Assembly (NCBI GenBank): GCA_030149365.1
Contig: JASBRP010000012.1
Coordinates: 1-53,311, forward strand
From: Solimonas sp.
GTDB taxonomy: Bacteria; Pseudomonadota; Gammaproteobacteria; Nevskiales; Nevskiaceae
Length of the DNA stretch: 53,311 bases
Reading direction: 5' to 3'
Within the stretch, counting starts at the first letter, position 1; each line of letters opens with the position of its first letter. The notes under the pieces are model-generated. The model was not told where the DNA came from. It made no database searches and saw only the letters and a list, made by a program, of their open reading frames with translations. Positions 37,057 to 45,199 of the stretch are shown here, piece after piece. The translations under genes were made by a program, and so were the position numbers.

Positions 37057-37875
37057 TTGGCCAAGGCTAGAACCAAACCCACCAACAACCCGAAGCTCAA
37101 GCTGCTGGGTTTCAACAACCTGACCAAGTCGCTGTCGTTCAACATCTACGACATCTGCTATGCCCGTTCGCGCGAGCACCAGCAGGAATACATCGAGTAC
37201 ATCGACGAGGCCTATAACGCCGAGCGCCTGACCGACATCCTGACCGAGGTCGCCAACATCATCGGCGCCAACGTGCTCAACGTGGCCCGCCAGGACTACG
37301 ACCCGCAGGGCGCCTCGGTGACCATGCTGATCTCGGAAGGCCACCTGGACGGCCTGCCGACCCCGGGCAAGAAGGACAAGGGCAAGAAGGACTCCGTGGT
37401 GGCGCATCTGGACAAGTCGCACATCACCGTCCACACCTATCCGGAAACCCATCCGGACAACGGCATCTCGACCTTCCGCGCCGACATCGACGTGTCGACC
37501 TGCGGCAAGATCTCGCCGCTGAAGGCGCTGAACTACCTGATCAAGTCCTTCGAGTCCGACATCGTGGTGATGGACTACCGCGTGCGCGGCTTCACCCGCA
37601 ACGTGCGCGGCATGAAGCACTTCATCGACCACCAGGTGGACTCCATCCAGAACTTCATCGCGCCGGACCTGGGCGACAAGTACCAGATGGTGGACGTCAA
37701 CGTGTACCAGGAATACATCTTCCACACCAAGATGCGCCTGAAGGAACTGGACCTGGACACCTACCTGTTCGGCGAAGGTGCCTCCGAGCTGCCGCCCAAG
37801 GAAGCGCGCCGCATCCGTGAGCGCGTCAACCACGAGATCATGGAAATCTTCTACGGCAAGAACATCCAGCGCTGA
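37057..37875 (+). CDS. speD: S-adenosylmethionine decarboxylase proenzyme
   Basis: 272 residues from TTG 37057; no suitable ATG is near. [22 protein letters not shown] and the self-cleavage site K120-S121-H ([16 protein letters not shown]) identify the E. coli-type enzyme, in which Ser121 becomes the pyruvoyl cofactor. It supplies decarboxylated SAM for spermidine synthesis. A speE partner is not in the window. The TTG start and the hairpin directly upstream suggest controlled translation. Confidence 0.97.
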   Translation: MAKARTKPTNNPKLKLLGFNNLTKSLSFNIYDICYARSREHQQEYIEYIDEAYNAERLTDILTEVANIIGANVLNVARQDYDPQGASVTMLISEGHLDGLPTPGKKDKGKKDSVVAHLDKSHITVHTYPETHPDNGISTFRADIDVSTCGKISPLKALNYLIKSFESDIVVMDYRVRGFTRNVRGMKHFIDHQVDSIQNFIAPDLGDKYQMVDVNVYQEYIFHTKMRLKELDLDTYLFGEGASELPPKEARRIRERVNHEIMEIFYGKNIQR

Positions 37876-37893
37876 GGTTTGGCGCGGGACACG

Positions 37894-37921
37894 AAAAAGG
37901 CGGCCTCCGGGCCGCCTTTTT
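37894..37921 (+). terminator. Intrinsic terminator after speD
   Basis: AAAAAGGCGGCC-TCCG-GGCCGCCTTTTT, about 20 bases after the speD stop; strong and symmetrical, so it can also serve the minus-strand coq7 gene. Confidence 0.9.
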
Positions 37922-37941
37922 CGTTGCCGTGGTTGTCCTCC

Positions 37942-38006
37942 GTGGGAGCGACGCAAGTCGCGAACTTTGGTTCGCGCGAAAAGATCGCTACTTGCGACGC
38001 TCCCAC
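37942..38006. repeat. GTGGGAGCG...CGCTCCCAC inverted repeat
   Basis: GTGGGAGCGACGCAAGTCGCGA and TCGCTACTTGCGACGCTCCCAC face each other, with inner arms CGCGAAC/GTTCGCG. It resembles the dispersed GGAGCGNCTT-type repeats common in pseudomonads and xanthomonads. It lies between convergent speD and coq7, next to a terminator. Confidence 0.7.
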
Positions 38007-38014
38007 GGGTGAAG

Positions 38015-38650
38015 TCAGAACCGGTACGCGCCCTTCTTCATCACGCCTGCCACGCGACGCATCAGCTCGCGCACCGGGTAGGGCAGGGGGCGGGCGCCGG
38101 CTTCCTGGGCCTCGCTGGCGTGGCGGGCCTCGTCGTCGCGCATGGTCTTGAGGATGGCGCGGCTGCGCTGGTCGGCATCCGGCAGCTCGCGCAGGTGCTC
38201 GTCCAGATGCTCGGAGACCTGCTTCTCGGTCTCCTCGACGAAGCCCAGGCTCCAGCGGTCGCCGGCCAGGCCGGCGGCGGCGCCGATGGCGAAGGAGCCG
38301 GCGTACCACAGCGGCTGCAGCTTGCTGGGGCCGGAGCCCAGTTCGCGCAGGCGCTCCTCGCACCACTGCAGGTGGTCCTGCTCCTCGTGGGCGGCGGCCA
38401 GCAGGTGGTCGCGCACCTTGCCGTCGCGGGCGACGAAGGCCTGGCCGTGGTACAGGGCCTGGGCGGCGATCTCGCCGGCGTGGTTGATGCGCATCAGCCC
38501 GGCGGTGTGCTGGCGCTCGGGTTCGGCCAACTCGGCCTCCGGCAGGCGGTCGGCGGGGTTGGCGCGGTGCGCCGGCTTGGGCGCCAGCAGGGCCAGGCCC
38601 TGGCCCAGGCGGTTCAACAGGCGGTCGGCGGGAGTGTAGTCGCGGCTCAT
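38015..38650 (-). CDS. coq7: Ubiquinone biosynthesis monooxygenase Coq7
   Basis: 211 residues, a di-iron hydroxylase of the last ring-hydroxylation step in ubiquinone synthesis. Iron-ligand motifs are visible in order: NHAGEIAAQ, HEEQDHLQW, EETEKQVSEH and MRDDEARHASEA. An N-terminal extension of about 45 residues (PAHRANPADRLPEAEL) precedes the di-iron core. It is divergent from holA with 97 bases between starts. Confidence 0.95.
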   Translation of the reverse strand: MSRDYTPADRLLNRLGQGLALLAPKPAHRANPADRLPEAELAEPERQHTAGLMRINHAGEIAAQALYHGQAFVARDGKVRDHLLAAAHEEQDHLQWCEERLRELGSGPSKLQPLWYAGSFAIGAAAGLAGDRWSLGFVEETEKQVSEHLDEHLRELPDADQRSRAILKTMRDDEARHASEAQEAGARPLPYPVRELMRRVAGVMKKGAYRF

Positions 38651-38747
38651 GTGTTGATTTTAGACGGTCCGCCGCCATTTTTTGTTCACGCCGCCGAACG
38701 GCGCCGGCCGGGTAGAATGGCCGATCCCTTTTTACCGGTCCGCCGCC

Positions 38748-39770
38748 TTGCGTCTCACCCTCAACCAGCTGTCCGCGCATCTCGCCCAGGGGCTGGCGCC
38801 GCTGTACGTCGTCGCCGGCGAGGAGCCGCTGCTGATGCAGGAGTCGCTGGACGCGATCCGCGCCGCGGCCCGCAAGGCGGGGTTCTCGGAGCGCGAGGTG
38901 CTGGATGTCGAACGCGGGTTCAATTGGCAGCAGCTGGCCGATTCCTGCGCCAGCATGTCGCTGTTCGCCACCCAGCGCATCGTCGAGCTGAACCTGCCGA
39001 ACGGCGCGCCGGGCGTGGAGGGCAGCAAGATGCTGCAGCAGCTGATCCCGCAGCTGTCGCGCGACACACTGTTCATCCTGCAGTCCGGCCCCATCGAGTG
39101 GCGCTCGCGCCAGGGCGGCTGGTACCAGGCCCTGGAGAATGCCGGCGCGACGCTGTATTTCGAGCCGATGAAGCCGGCCGAGTTTCCCGGCTGGCTGGCG
39201 GCGCGCGCCAAGGTGGCCAAGCTGCAGATCGACGCCGACGCCATGAAGCTGCTGGTGGAGCGCACCGAGGGCAACCTGCTGGCGGCGGCGCAGGACCTGG
39301 AGAAGCTCAAGCTGCTGTTCCCGGGCCAGGCCATCGGGCTGGAGCAGCTGGAGCAGGCGGTGGCCGACAGCGCGCGCTACGAGGCCTTCGACCTCAACGC
39401 CCGTGCCCTGGCCGGCGATGGCGCCGGCGCGGTGCGCAGCCTGGAGCGCCTGCGCGAGGAGGGGGTGGCCGCCCTGGAAATCCTGGGCGCGCTGGTCTGG
39501 AGCCTGCGGCAGCTGTCCAAGGCCTCGCTGGCTTTTGCCCGCACCCGTGACGCCAACGCGGCCTGCTATGACGCCGGCATCCAGAAGGCGCGCATGGAGC
39601 CCTACCTGAAGGCCCTGCCGCGCAGCCGGCCTGGCGAGATCATGGAGTGGCTGCGCCTCTGTGCCCGCATCGACCAGGGGGTCAAGACCGGCCAGGAAGC
39701 GGCGGCCTGGGAAGACTTGCTAACATTGGTGCTCAACATCAGCGGTACCCGGAAAACTGAAGCCGTATGA
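38748..39770 (+). CDS. holA: DNA polymerase III subunit delta
   Basis: 340 residues from TTG 38748, which begins the conserved (M)[15 protein letters not shown]; a longer reading begins in non-conserved sequence. [20 protein letters not shown], then [14 protein letters not shown] and [20 protein letters not shown] are typical. Delta is the clamp-opening subunit of the clamp loader. In many gammaproteobacteria holA follows lptE; here it does not. Its stop overlaps the proA start (ATGA). Confidence 0.93.
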   Translation: MRLTLNQLSAHLAQGLAPLYVVAGEEPLLMQESLDAIRAAARKAGFSEREVLDVERGFNWQQLADSCASMSLFATQRIVELNLPNGAPGVEGSKMLQQLIPQLSRDTLFILQSGPIEWRSRQGGWYQALENAGATLYFEPMKPAEFPGWLAARAKVAKLQIDADAMKLLVERTEGNLLAAAQDLEKLKLLFPGQAIGLEQLEQAVADSARYEAFDLNARALAGDGAGAVRSLERLREEGVAALEILGALVWSLRQLSKASLAFARTRDANAACYDAGIQKARMEPYLKALPRSRPGEIMEWLRLCARIDQGVKTGQEAAAWEDLLTLVLNISGTRKTEAV

Positions 39771-41062
39771 GTCCCACCACCAACACCAAGGCAAAAGCGG
39801 CTAAGGCCGACGATATTGCTGCCTACATGCGCGAAAAGGGCGTCAAAGCGCGGGCTGCCAGCCGTGCGCTGGCGCGCGCCGACACCGGCGCCAAGAACGC
39901 CTGCCTGTTCGCGCTGGCCGAAATCCTGATCGCCGAGTCCAAGGCCATCCTCGAGGCCAACGCCATCGACATGCGCGAGGGCCGCTCGCGCAAGCTGGAT
40001 GACGCGCTGCTCGACCGCCTCGAGCTGAACCCCGACCGCATCGCCGCCATGGCCGACGGCGTGCGCCAGGTCGCCGCGCTGGCGGACCCGGTGGGCGAGC
40101 TGAGCGACCTGAAGCTGCGTCCCTCCGGCATCCAGGTGGGCCGCATGCGTGCTCCGCTGGGCGTGGTCGGCATCATCTTCGAATCGCGTCCCAACGTGAC
40201 GGCCGACGCCGCGGTGCTGTGCCTGAAGTCGGGTAACGCCGCGATCCTGCGTGGCGGTTCCGAGGCGCTGCAGTCCAACCTGGCGATCGCCCGCTGCATC
40301 GAGCGCGCGCTGACCGACACCGGCCTGCCGCGCGATGCGGTGCAGGTGCTGGACATCACCGACCGCCGCACCGTCACCGAGATGGTGGCGATGCCGGAGT
40401 TCATCGACGTCATCATCCCGCGGGGCGGCAAGGGCCTGGTCGCGGCCGTGGCCGAGGCCGCGCGTGTGCCGGTGATCAAGCACCTGGACGGCATCTGCCA
40501 CGTCTACATCGACGCCGAGGCCGACCTGGAGAAGGCGGTGGCGGTGGCGGTGAACGCCAAGACCCAGCGCTACGGCACCTGCAACACCATGGAGACGCTG
40601 CTGGTCGATGCGCCCGTGGCCGAGCGCGTGCTGCAGACCCTGGGCCAGATCTACGCCGAGGCCGGCGTGGAGATCCGCGGCTGCGAACGCACCCGCCGCA
40701 TCCTGACGGACGCCCGCCCGGCGACCGAAGAGGACTGGCGCACCGAGTACCTGGCGCCGATCCTGTCGGTGCGAGTGGTCGACGGCCTGGACCAGGCGAT
40801 CGACCATATCGAAACCTATGGCTCGCACCACACGGATTCGATCGTCACCGAGAACTACAGCAAGGTGCGCCGCTTCCTGCGTGAAGTGGACTCCAGTTCG
40901 GTGATGGTCAATGCCTCGACCCGCTTCGCCGACGGCTACGAGTACGGCCTGGGCGCGGAGATCGGCATCAGCACCGACAAGTTCCACGCCCGCGGACCGG
41001 TGGGTCTGGAAGGCCTGACCTCGCTGAAGTGGGTGGTGCTGGGTGACGGCAGTGTCCGTTAA
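39767..41062 (+). CDS. proA: Glutamate-5-semialdehyde dehydrogenase (gamma-glutamyl phosphate reductase)
   Basis: 431 residues. [28 protein letters not shown], the catalytic-cysteine segment [13 protein letters not shown], and [28 protein letters not shown] are family signatures. It reduces gamma-glutamyl phosphate to the semialdehyde in proline synthesis with NADPH. ATG 39767 overlaps the holA stop, implying coupled translation. The holA-proA-nadD order is conserved among related bacteria; proB is not in the window. Confidence 0.97.
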   Translation: MSPTTNTKAKAAKADDIAAYMREKGVKARAASRALARADTGAKNACLFALAEILIAESKAILEANAIDMREGRSRKLDDALLDRLELNPDRIAAMADGVRQVAALADPVGELSDLKLRPSGIQVGRMRAPLGVVGIIFESRPNVTADAAVLCLKSGNAAILRGGSEALQSNLAIARCIERALTDTGLPRDAVQVLDITDRRTVTEMVAMPEFIDVIIPRGGKGLVAAVAEAARVPVIKHLDGICHVYIDAEADLEKAVAVAVNAKTQRYGTCNTMETLLVDAPVAERVLQTLGQIYAEAGVEIRGCERTRRILTDARPATEEDWRTEYLAPILSVRVVDGLDQAIDHIETYGSHHTDSIVTENYSKVRRFLREVDSSSVMVNASTRFADGYEYGLGAEIGISTDKFHARGPVGLEGLTSLKWVVLGDGSVR

Positions 41063-41073
41063 CCGACGGGAAG

Positions 41074-41148
41074 CGGGAATCGGGAATCGGGAATCGGTTG
41101 AAGCGATCCCGTTCCTGACCATTCCCGATTCCCGATTCCCGATTCCCG
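41074..41148. repeat. GGGAATC heptad inverted array upstream of nadD
   Basis: Three direct copies of CGGGAAT (41074-41094) face four copies of ATTCCCG (41121-41148) across a 26-base spacer. The arms can form a stem of about 21 base pairs. The right arm ends four bases before the nadD ATG, so it takes the place of a normal ribosome-binding site. Heptad arrays of this kind are dispersed in xanthomonad genomes. Confidence 0.85.
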
Positions 41149-41152
41149 GGCG

Positions 41153-41818
41153 ATGAAATCGCCCATCGGCATCTTCGGCGGCGCCTTCGCGCCGTTCCAC
41201 CACGGGCACTTGCGCCTGGCCATCGAGGCGCGTGAGCGCCTGGAGCTGGGCCAGGTCCGCCTGGTGCCCACGGCATTTCCGGCCCACCGCTCGGCCTCCA
41301 AGGTATCGCCGCAGCGTCGCCTGGAGTGGCTCAAGCTCGGCATCCGCCGCGAGCCGGGCCTGGTGGCCGACGACGGCGAGATCCGCCGCGGCGGCGTGTC
41401 CTACACCGTGGATACACTGGCCGCGTTGCGCGCCGAATTCCCGGAGACGCCGCTGGTGCTGCTGATGGGGGCGGATGCCTTCGCCCACCTGCATTGCTGG
41501 AACCGCTGGCCGCAGCTGCTGGAGCTGGCGCACCTGGCGGTGATCGCCCGTGCCGACACGCGCCTGGAGCCGCCGCCGGAAACCGCCGCGGTGCTAGCGG
41601 GCCGCGAGACCTCCGATCCGGGCGTGCTGCGGCAGGGACCGGCCGGGCGCTGGTTGCGCCTGGACGTGCCGGTGCTCGACATTTCCTCCACGCGCATCCG
41701 CCGCCTGCTCAAGCTGGGACAGTCGGTGCGGGGCCTGGTGCCCGATGCCATACTCAATTCGCTGACCGCCGCGGACACTGCGGCGCTGACACAGGACGAC
41801 GATGCCAAAACCCACTAA
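41153..41818 (+). CDS. nadD: Nicotinate-nucleotide adenylyltransferase
   Basis: 221 residues from ATG 41153 (MKSPIGIFGGAFAPFHHGHL). The nucleotidyltransferase motifs GGAFAPFHHGH and ISSTRIRRLL are clear. It makes nicotinate adenine dinucleotide from NaMN and ATP in NAD synthesis. No Shine-Dalgarno is seen because the heptad repeat occupies the region. It overlaps rsfS by 17 bases. Confidence 0.95.
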   Translation: MKSPIGIFGGAFAPFHHGHLRLAIEARERLELGQVRLVPTAFPAHRSASKVSPQRRLEWLKLGIRREPGLVADDGEIRRGGVSYTVDTLAALRAEFPETPLVLLMGADAFAHLHCWNRWPQLLELAHLAVIARADTRLEPPPETAAVLAGRETSDPGVLRQGPAGRWLRLDVPVLDISSTRIRRLLKLGQSVRGLVPDAILNSLTAADTAALTQDDDAKTH

Positions 41819-42368
41819 GTTGGTTCAGATTGCCAAGAATGCCCTCGAGGACCTCAAGGGCAGCGACATCAAGGTGCTCGATGTCGCGCACCTGACCACG
41901 GTGACCGACTGGATGCTCATCTGCACCGGCACCTCCACCCGCCATGTGAAATCGCTGGCCGATAACGTCGCCGATACGGCGCGAGAGGCGGGTTTCCGCC
42001 CGCTGGGCACCGAGGGTGCGGACGGTAGCGACTGGGTGCTGGTGGACCTGGGCAGCGTGGTGGTGCACGTGATGCAGGCCCAGGCCCGCATCCACTACCA
42101 GCTGGAAAAACTCTGGGATATCGCGCCGCCGGAAGAGCCCGAGGAAGCCAAGCCGAAGAAGGCCGCGGCCAAGCCGAAGCTTGCGGCCACGCCCAAGACC
42201 CCGGGCAAGCCCAAGGCCTCCAAGAAGCCTGCTGCCAAGAAGCCCGCTGCTGCCAGGGCGCCGGCGAAGAAGGTTGCGGCCAAGAAGCCCGCTGCGAAGA
42301 AGCCTGCCCCGGGCAAAACCGCTGCGAAGAAGCCGGCGGTGAAAAAGGCTCCGGCGAAGAAGAAGTAA
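41802..42368 (+). CDS. rsfS: Ribosome silencing factor RsfS with histone H1-like tail
   Basis: 188 residues. Residues 1-110 are the RsfS domain (LEDLKGSDIKVLDVAHLTTVTDWMLICTG, and DWVLVDLGSVVVHVMQ), which binds uL14 on the 50S subunit and blocks subunit joining in starvation. Residues about 115-188 are a Lys/Ala/Pro-rich tail with repeated PAAKK/PAKK units, like eukaryotic H1 or AlgP-type tails. RsfS is usually about 105-130 residues, so the tail is an addition. It overlaps nadD by 17 bases and precedes rlmH by 5. Confidence 0.94.
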   Translation: MPKPTKLVQIAKNALEDLKGSDIKVLDVAHLTTVTDWMLICTGTSTRHVKSLADNVADTAREAGFRPLGTEGADGSDWVLVDLGSVVVHVMQAQARIHYQLEKLWDIAPPEEPEEAKPKKAAAKPKLAATPKTPGKPKASKKPAAKKPAAARAPAKKVAAKKPAAKKPAPGKTAAKKPAVKKAPAKKK

Positions 42369-42373
42369 ACCGG

Positions 42374-42844
42374 ATGAAGATCCACCTGATCGCCGTCGGC
42401 ACGCGCATGCCCGGCTGGGTGGAAACCGCCTACGAGGACTACACCGGCCGCATGCCACGCGAGTGTCGCGTGCAACTGGTGGAGATCCCGGTGGCGGAGC
42501 GCGGCAAGAATGCCGATATCGCCCGCCTCAAGCAGGCCGAGGGTGAGAAGATCCTCAAGGCCGTGCCGCGCGACTGTGCCATCATCGCGCTGGATGAGCA
42601 TGGCGAATCCCTGGGCAGCAAGGAGTGGTCCGGCGAGCTGAAGCGCTGGATGGCCTCCGGCCGCGACACCTGCCTGCTGATCGGCGGCCCCGACGGCCAT
42701 GCGCCGGAGGTGCTGCAGCGTGCCGATCGCCGCTGGTCGCTGTCGCGACTGACGCTGCCGCACGGCATGGTGCGGGTGATGGTGGCCGAGCAGCTCTACC
42801 GGGCCTGGACGCTGTTGTCGAACCACCCCTATCACCGGGCTTGA
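42374..42844 (+). CDS. rlmH: 23S rRNA pseudouridine(1915) N3-methyltransferase
   Basis: 156 residues of the SPOUT class. MKIHLIAVGTRMPGWVETAYEDY, the SAM-binding knot LIGGPDGHAPEV and the C-terminal SLSRLTLPHGMVRVMVAEQLYRAW are complete. It methylates pseudouridine 1915 in helix 69 of 23S rRNA on assembled ribosomes. It follows rsfS closely, a conserved pairing. Confidence 0.97.
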   Translation: MKIHLIAVGTRMPGWVETAYEDYTGRMPRECRVQLVEIPVAERGKNADIARLKQAEGEKILKAVPRDCAIIALDEHGESLGSKEWSGELKRWMASGRDTCLLIGGPDGHAPEVLQRADRRWSLSRLTLPHGMVRVMVAEQLYRAWTLLSNHPYHRA

Positions 42845-42939
42845 TCGCCGGGCCTGATCGTCGCGCCCGGGCAAGGCCCTGCACCTTCCTCGTCATGAAG
42901 GTGGAAGATTTTCCCCGGCAGGCCGGGCAGAATCCCCCC

Positions 42940-43521
42940 ATGACCGACTTTTATCTTGCCTCCCGCTCACCCCGGCGCCAGGAGCTGCTGCAGCAGCTCG
43001 GCCTCGCTTTCGAGGTGCTGCCTGCCGACATCCCCGAGGAACCCGGCCCTGCCGAAGCCCCCGCCGACTATGCCCTGCGCATGGCGCGCGGCAAGGCCCT
43101 GGCCGCGCAGGCCCTGGCCCCGCGGCCCCTGCCGGTGCTGGGCGCCGATACCGACGTGGTGCTGGACGGCCGCATCCTCGGCAAGCCGCGCGACCGCGCC
43201 CATGCCCTGGAGCTGCTGGCGGCGCTGGCGGACCGCGAGCACGAGGTCTACTCGGCCGTGGCGCTGGTGCAGGGTGACCGCGTGGAGACGCGGCTGTCGG
43301 TGACGCGGGTGCGCTTCGGCGCGGTGACGCCGGACGCGGCGGCGGCCTACTGGGACAGTGGTGAGCCGGCGGACAAGGCGGGCGGCTATGGCATCCAGGG
43401 CCTGGGCGCGCAGTTCGTGCGCGAGATCCAGGGCAGCTACAGCGGCGTGGTCGGCTTGCCGCTCTACGAGACGGTGGAACTGCTGGGCGCCTTCGGCGTC
43501 GGCGCGGGAGCCCCTCGTTGA
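42940..43521 (+). CDS. maf: Maf-like nucleoside triphosphate pyrophosphatase
   Basis: 193 residues from ATG 42940. The N-terminal LASRSPRRQELLQQLG is the Maf signature, with VLGADTDVVLDGRILGKP and PADKAGGYGIQGLGAQFVREIQGSYSGVVGLPL following. Such enzymes hydrolyse dTTP/UTP and modified nucleotides to monophosphates. Its stop overlaps the TTG start of rng. Confidence 0.95.
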   Translation: MTDFYLASRSPRRQELLQQLGLAFEVLPADIPEEPGPAEAPADYALRMARGKALAAQALAPRPLPVLGADTDVVLDGRILGKPRDRAHALELLAALADREHEVYSAVALVQGDRVETRLSVTRVRFGAVTPDAAAAYWDSGEPADKAGGYGIQGLGAQFVREIQGSYSGVVGLPLYETVELLGAFGVGAGAPR

Positions 43522-44984
43522 GTACCGAGATCCTGGTCAATATCGGTCAGCAGGAAACCCGCGTGGCCCTGATCGAGGGCGGCGCGACGCAGGAAGTGCA
43601 CGTGCAGCGCGCCTCGCGCCACGGCCTCACCGGCAACATCTACAAGGGCGTTGTGCAGCGCGTGCTGCCCGGCATGCAGGCGGCCTTCGTCGAGATCGGC
43701 CTGGAACGCACCGCCTTCCTGCACGTGGCGGACATGGTGCCTTCGCCCAACGGCAACGGACACGCGCCGGAACTGCCGCCGATCACGCAGCTGGTCCACG
43801 AGGGTCAGCAGGTGCTGGTTCAGATCGTCAAGGATCCCATCGGCAGCAAGGGGGCACGTCTCACCAAGCTGCTGTCCGTGCCCTCGCGCTACCTGGTGCT
43901 GCTGCCGCACGAGCGCAACGTCGGCGTGTCGGCGCGCATCGAGACCGAGGCCGAGCGCCTGCGGCTCAAGGGCATCCTGGAGCAGGTGCAGCAGGAGCTG
44001 GCGCCGAACTTCGGCGTGATCGCCCGCACCGCGGCGGAGAACGCCGAGCCCGAGGCCCTGGCCAACGACCTGCGCTTCCTGCTGCGCCTGTGGACCTCGA
44101 TCAGCGAGCTGTCGCTGACCGCCAAGCCCGGCACCATGGTGCATGGCGACCTGCCGCTGTCGATGCGCATCCTGCGCGACCTGATGGGCACCGACGTCGA
44201 GCGCATCCGCATCGACAACATGGGCGAGTTCCATCGCGTGCAGCAGTTTGCGCAGATCTTCGTGCCGCATGCGGCGCCCAAGATCGAGCTGTACCAGGGC
44301 GCGGCGCCGATCTTCGATCTCTACGGTGCCGAGGACGACATCAGCCGCGCGCTGGACCGGCGCGTGGAGCTGAAGTCCGGCGGGCACTTGTTCATCGACC
44401 AGACCGAGGCGATGACCACGGTGGACGTCAATACCGGCGCCTACACCGGCCACCGCAACCTGGAGGAGACGGTCCTGAAGACCAACCTCGAGGCGGCGCA
44501 GGCCGTCGCGCGGCAGCTGCGGCTGCGCAACCTCGGCGGCATCATCATCCTGGACTTCATCGACATGAAGTCCGACGACCACCGGGCCCAGGTACTGCGT
44601 GCGCTGGAGCGCGCGCTGGCCGGCGACCATGCGCGTACCCAGGTCTACCCGTTCTCGCCGCTGGGGCTGGTGGAGATGACGCGCAAGCGCACGCGCGACT
44701 CGCTGGGCCACATCCTCTGCGAGCCCTGCCCGACCTGCGAGGGCAAGGGCACGGTCAAGACGGTGGAGACGGTCTGCCACGAGATTGCCCGCGAGGTGCA
44801 GCGCGCGGCGCGGCAATTCGAGGCCAAGGGCTTCCTGGTGCTGGCGGCCACGGACGTGATCCAGCGCCTGATTGGCGAGGAATCCCTGGGCCTGGCGGAA
44901 CTCGAGGCCAGTCTCAACCGTCCCATTCGTCTCCAGGCCGAATCGACCTATGGCCAGGAGAGTTTCGACGTCGTGCCGTTATAA
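43518..44984 (+). CDS. rng: Ribonuclease G
   Basis: 488 residues from TTG 43518, overlapping the maf stop. It begins STEILVNIGQQETRVAL, has an S1-like domain, then the RNase E/G catalytic region with GAPIFDLYGAEDDI, TVDVNTGAYTG and ILDFIDMKSDDHR (catalytic Asp residues), and the zinc-link CEPCPTCEGKG. It processes 16S rRNA 5' ends and degrades mRNA. The size excludes the RNase E C-terminal scaffold. Confidence 0.96.
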   Translation: MSTEILVNIGQQETRVALIEGGATQEVHVQRASRHGLTGNIYKGVVQRVLPGMQAAFVEIGLERTAFLHVADMVPSPNGNGHAPELPPITQLVHEGQQVLVQIVKDPIGSKGARLTKLLSVPSRYLVLLPHERNVGVSARIETEAERLRLKGILEQVQQELAPNFGVIARTAAENAEPEALANDLRFLLRLWTSISELSLTAKPGTMVHGDLPLSMRILRDLMGTDVERIRIDNMGEFHRVQQFAQIFVPHAAPKIELYQGAAPIFDLYGAEDDISRALDRRVELKSGGHLFIDQTEAMTTVDVNTGAYTGHRNLEETVLKTNLEAAQAVARQLRLRNLGGIIILDFIDMKSDDHRAQVLRALERALAGDHARTQVYPFSPLGLVEMTRKRTRDSLGHILCEPCPTCEGKGTVKTVETVCHEIAREVQRAARQFEAKGFLVLAATDVIQRLIGEESLGLAELEASLNRPIRLQAESTYGQESFDVVPL

Positions 44985-45199
44985 GCATCGCAGGCCGCTA
45001 TGTCCGGAGGTGTTCCGCCCCCGGACGAGCGGCGGCAAGAAGCTGTTTTTCCGTCGTTTGCTGCGCGATGCATGCTCTACAATATGCACGCGCAGGAGTT
45101 TTATTTTGGTTGTATACCGGCGCAATTGTGTATGAAAAATCACAACCCTCCGGCCTCCCGCGGTATCCGCTCCTGCCCCATGTCTGACGCAGTCTCCTG
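44985..45199 (+). promoter_or_regulatory. rng-yhdP intergenic region with a likely promoter
   Basis: No convincing gene. GTCCGG/CCGGAC arms lie near 45002-45026. TACAAT at 45078-45083 is a good -10 hexamer, but no clear -35 is at the proper distance. The stretch around 45098-45145 is AT-rich compared with its neighbours, which fits a promoter for yhdP. Confidence 0.35.

Noticed and set aside
41074..41148. Heptad array as a CRISPR-like repeat
   Set aside because: Units are 7 bases with no spacers and face each other, which is a REP-type inverted array, not a CRISPR.
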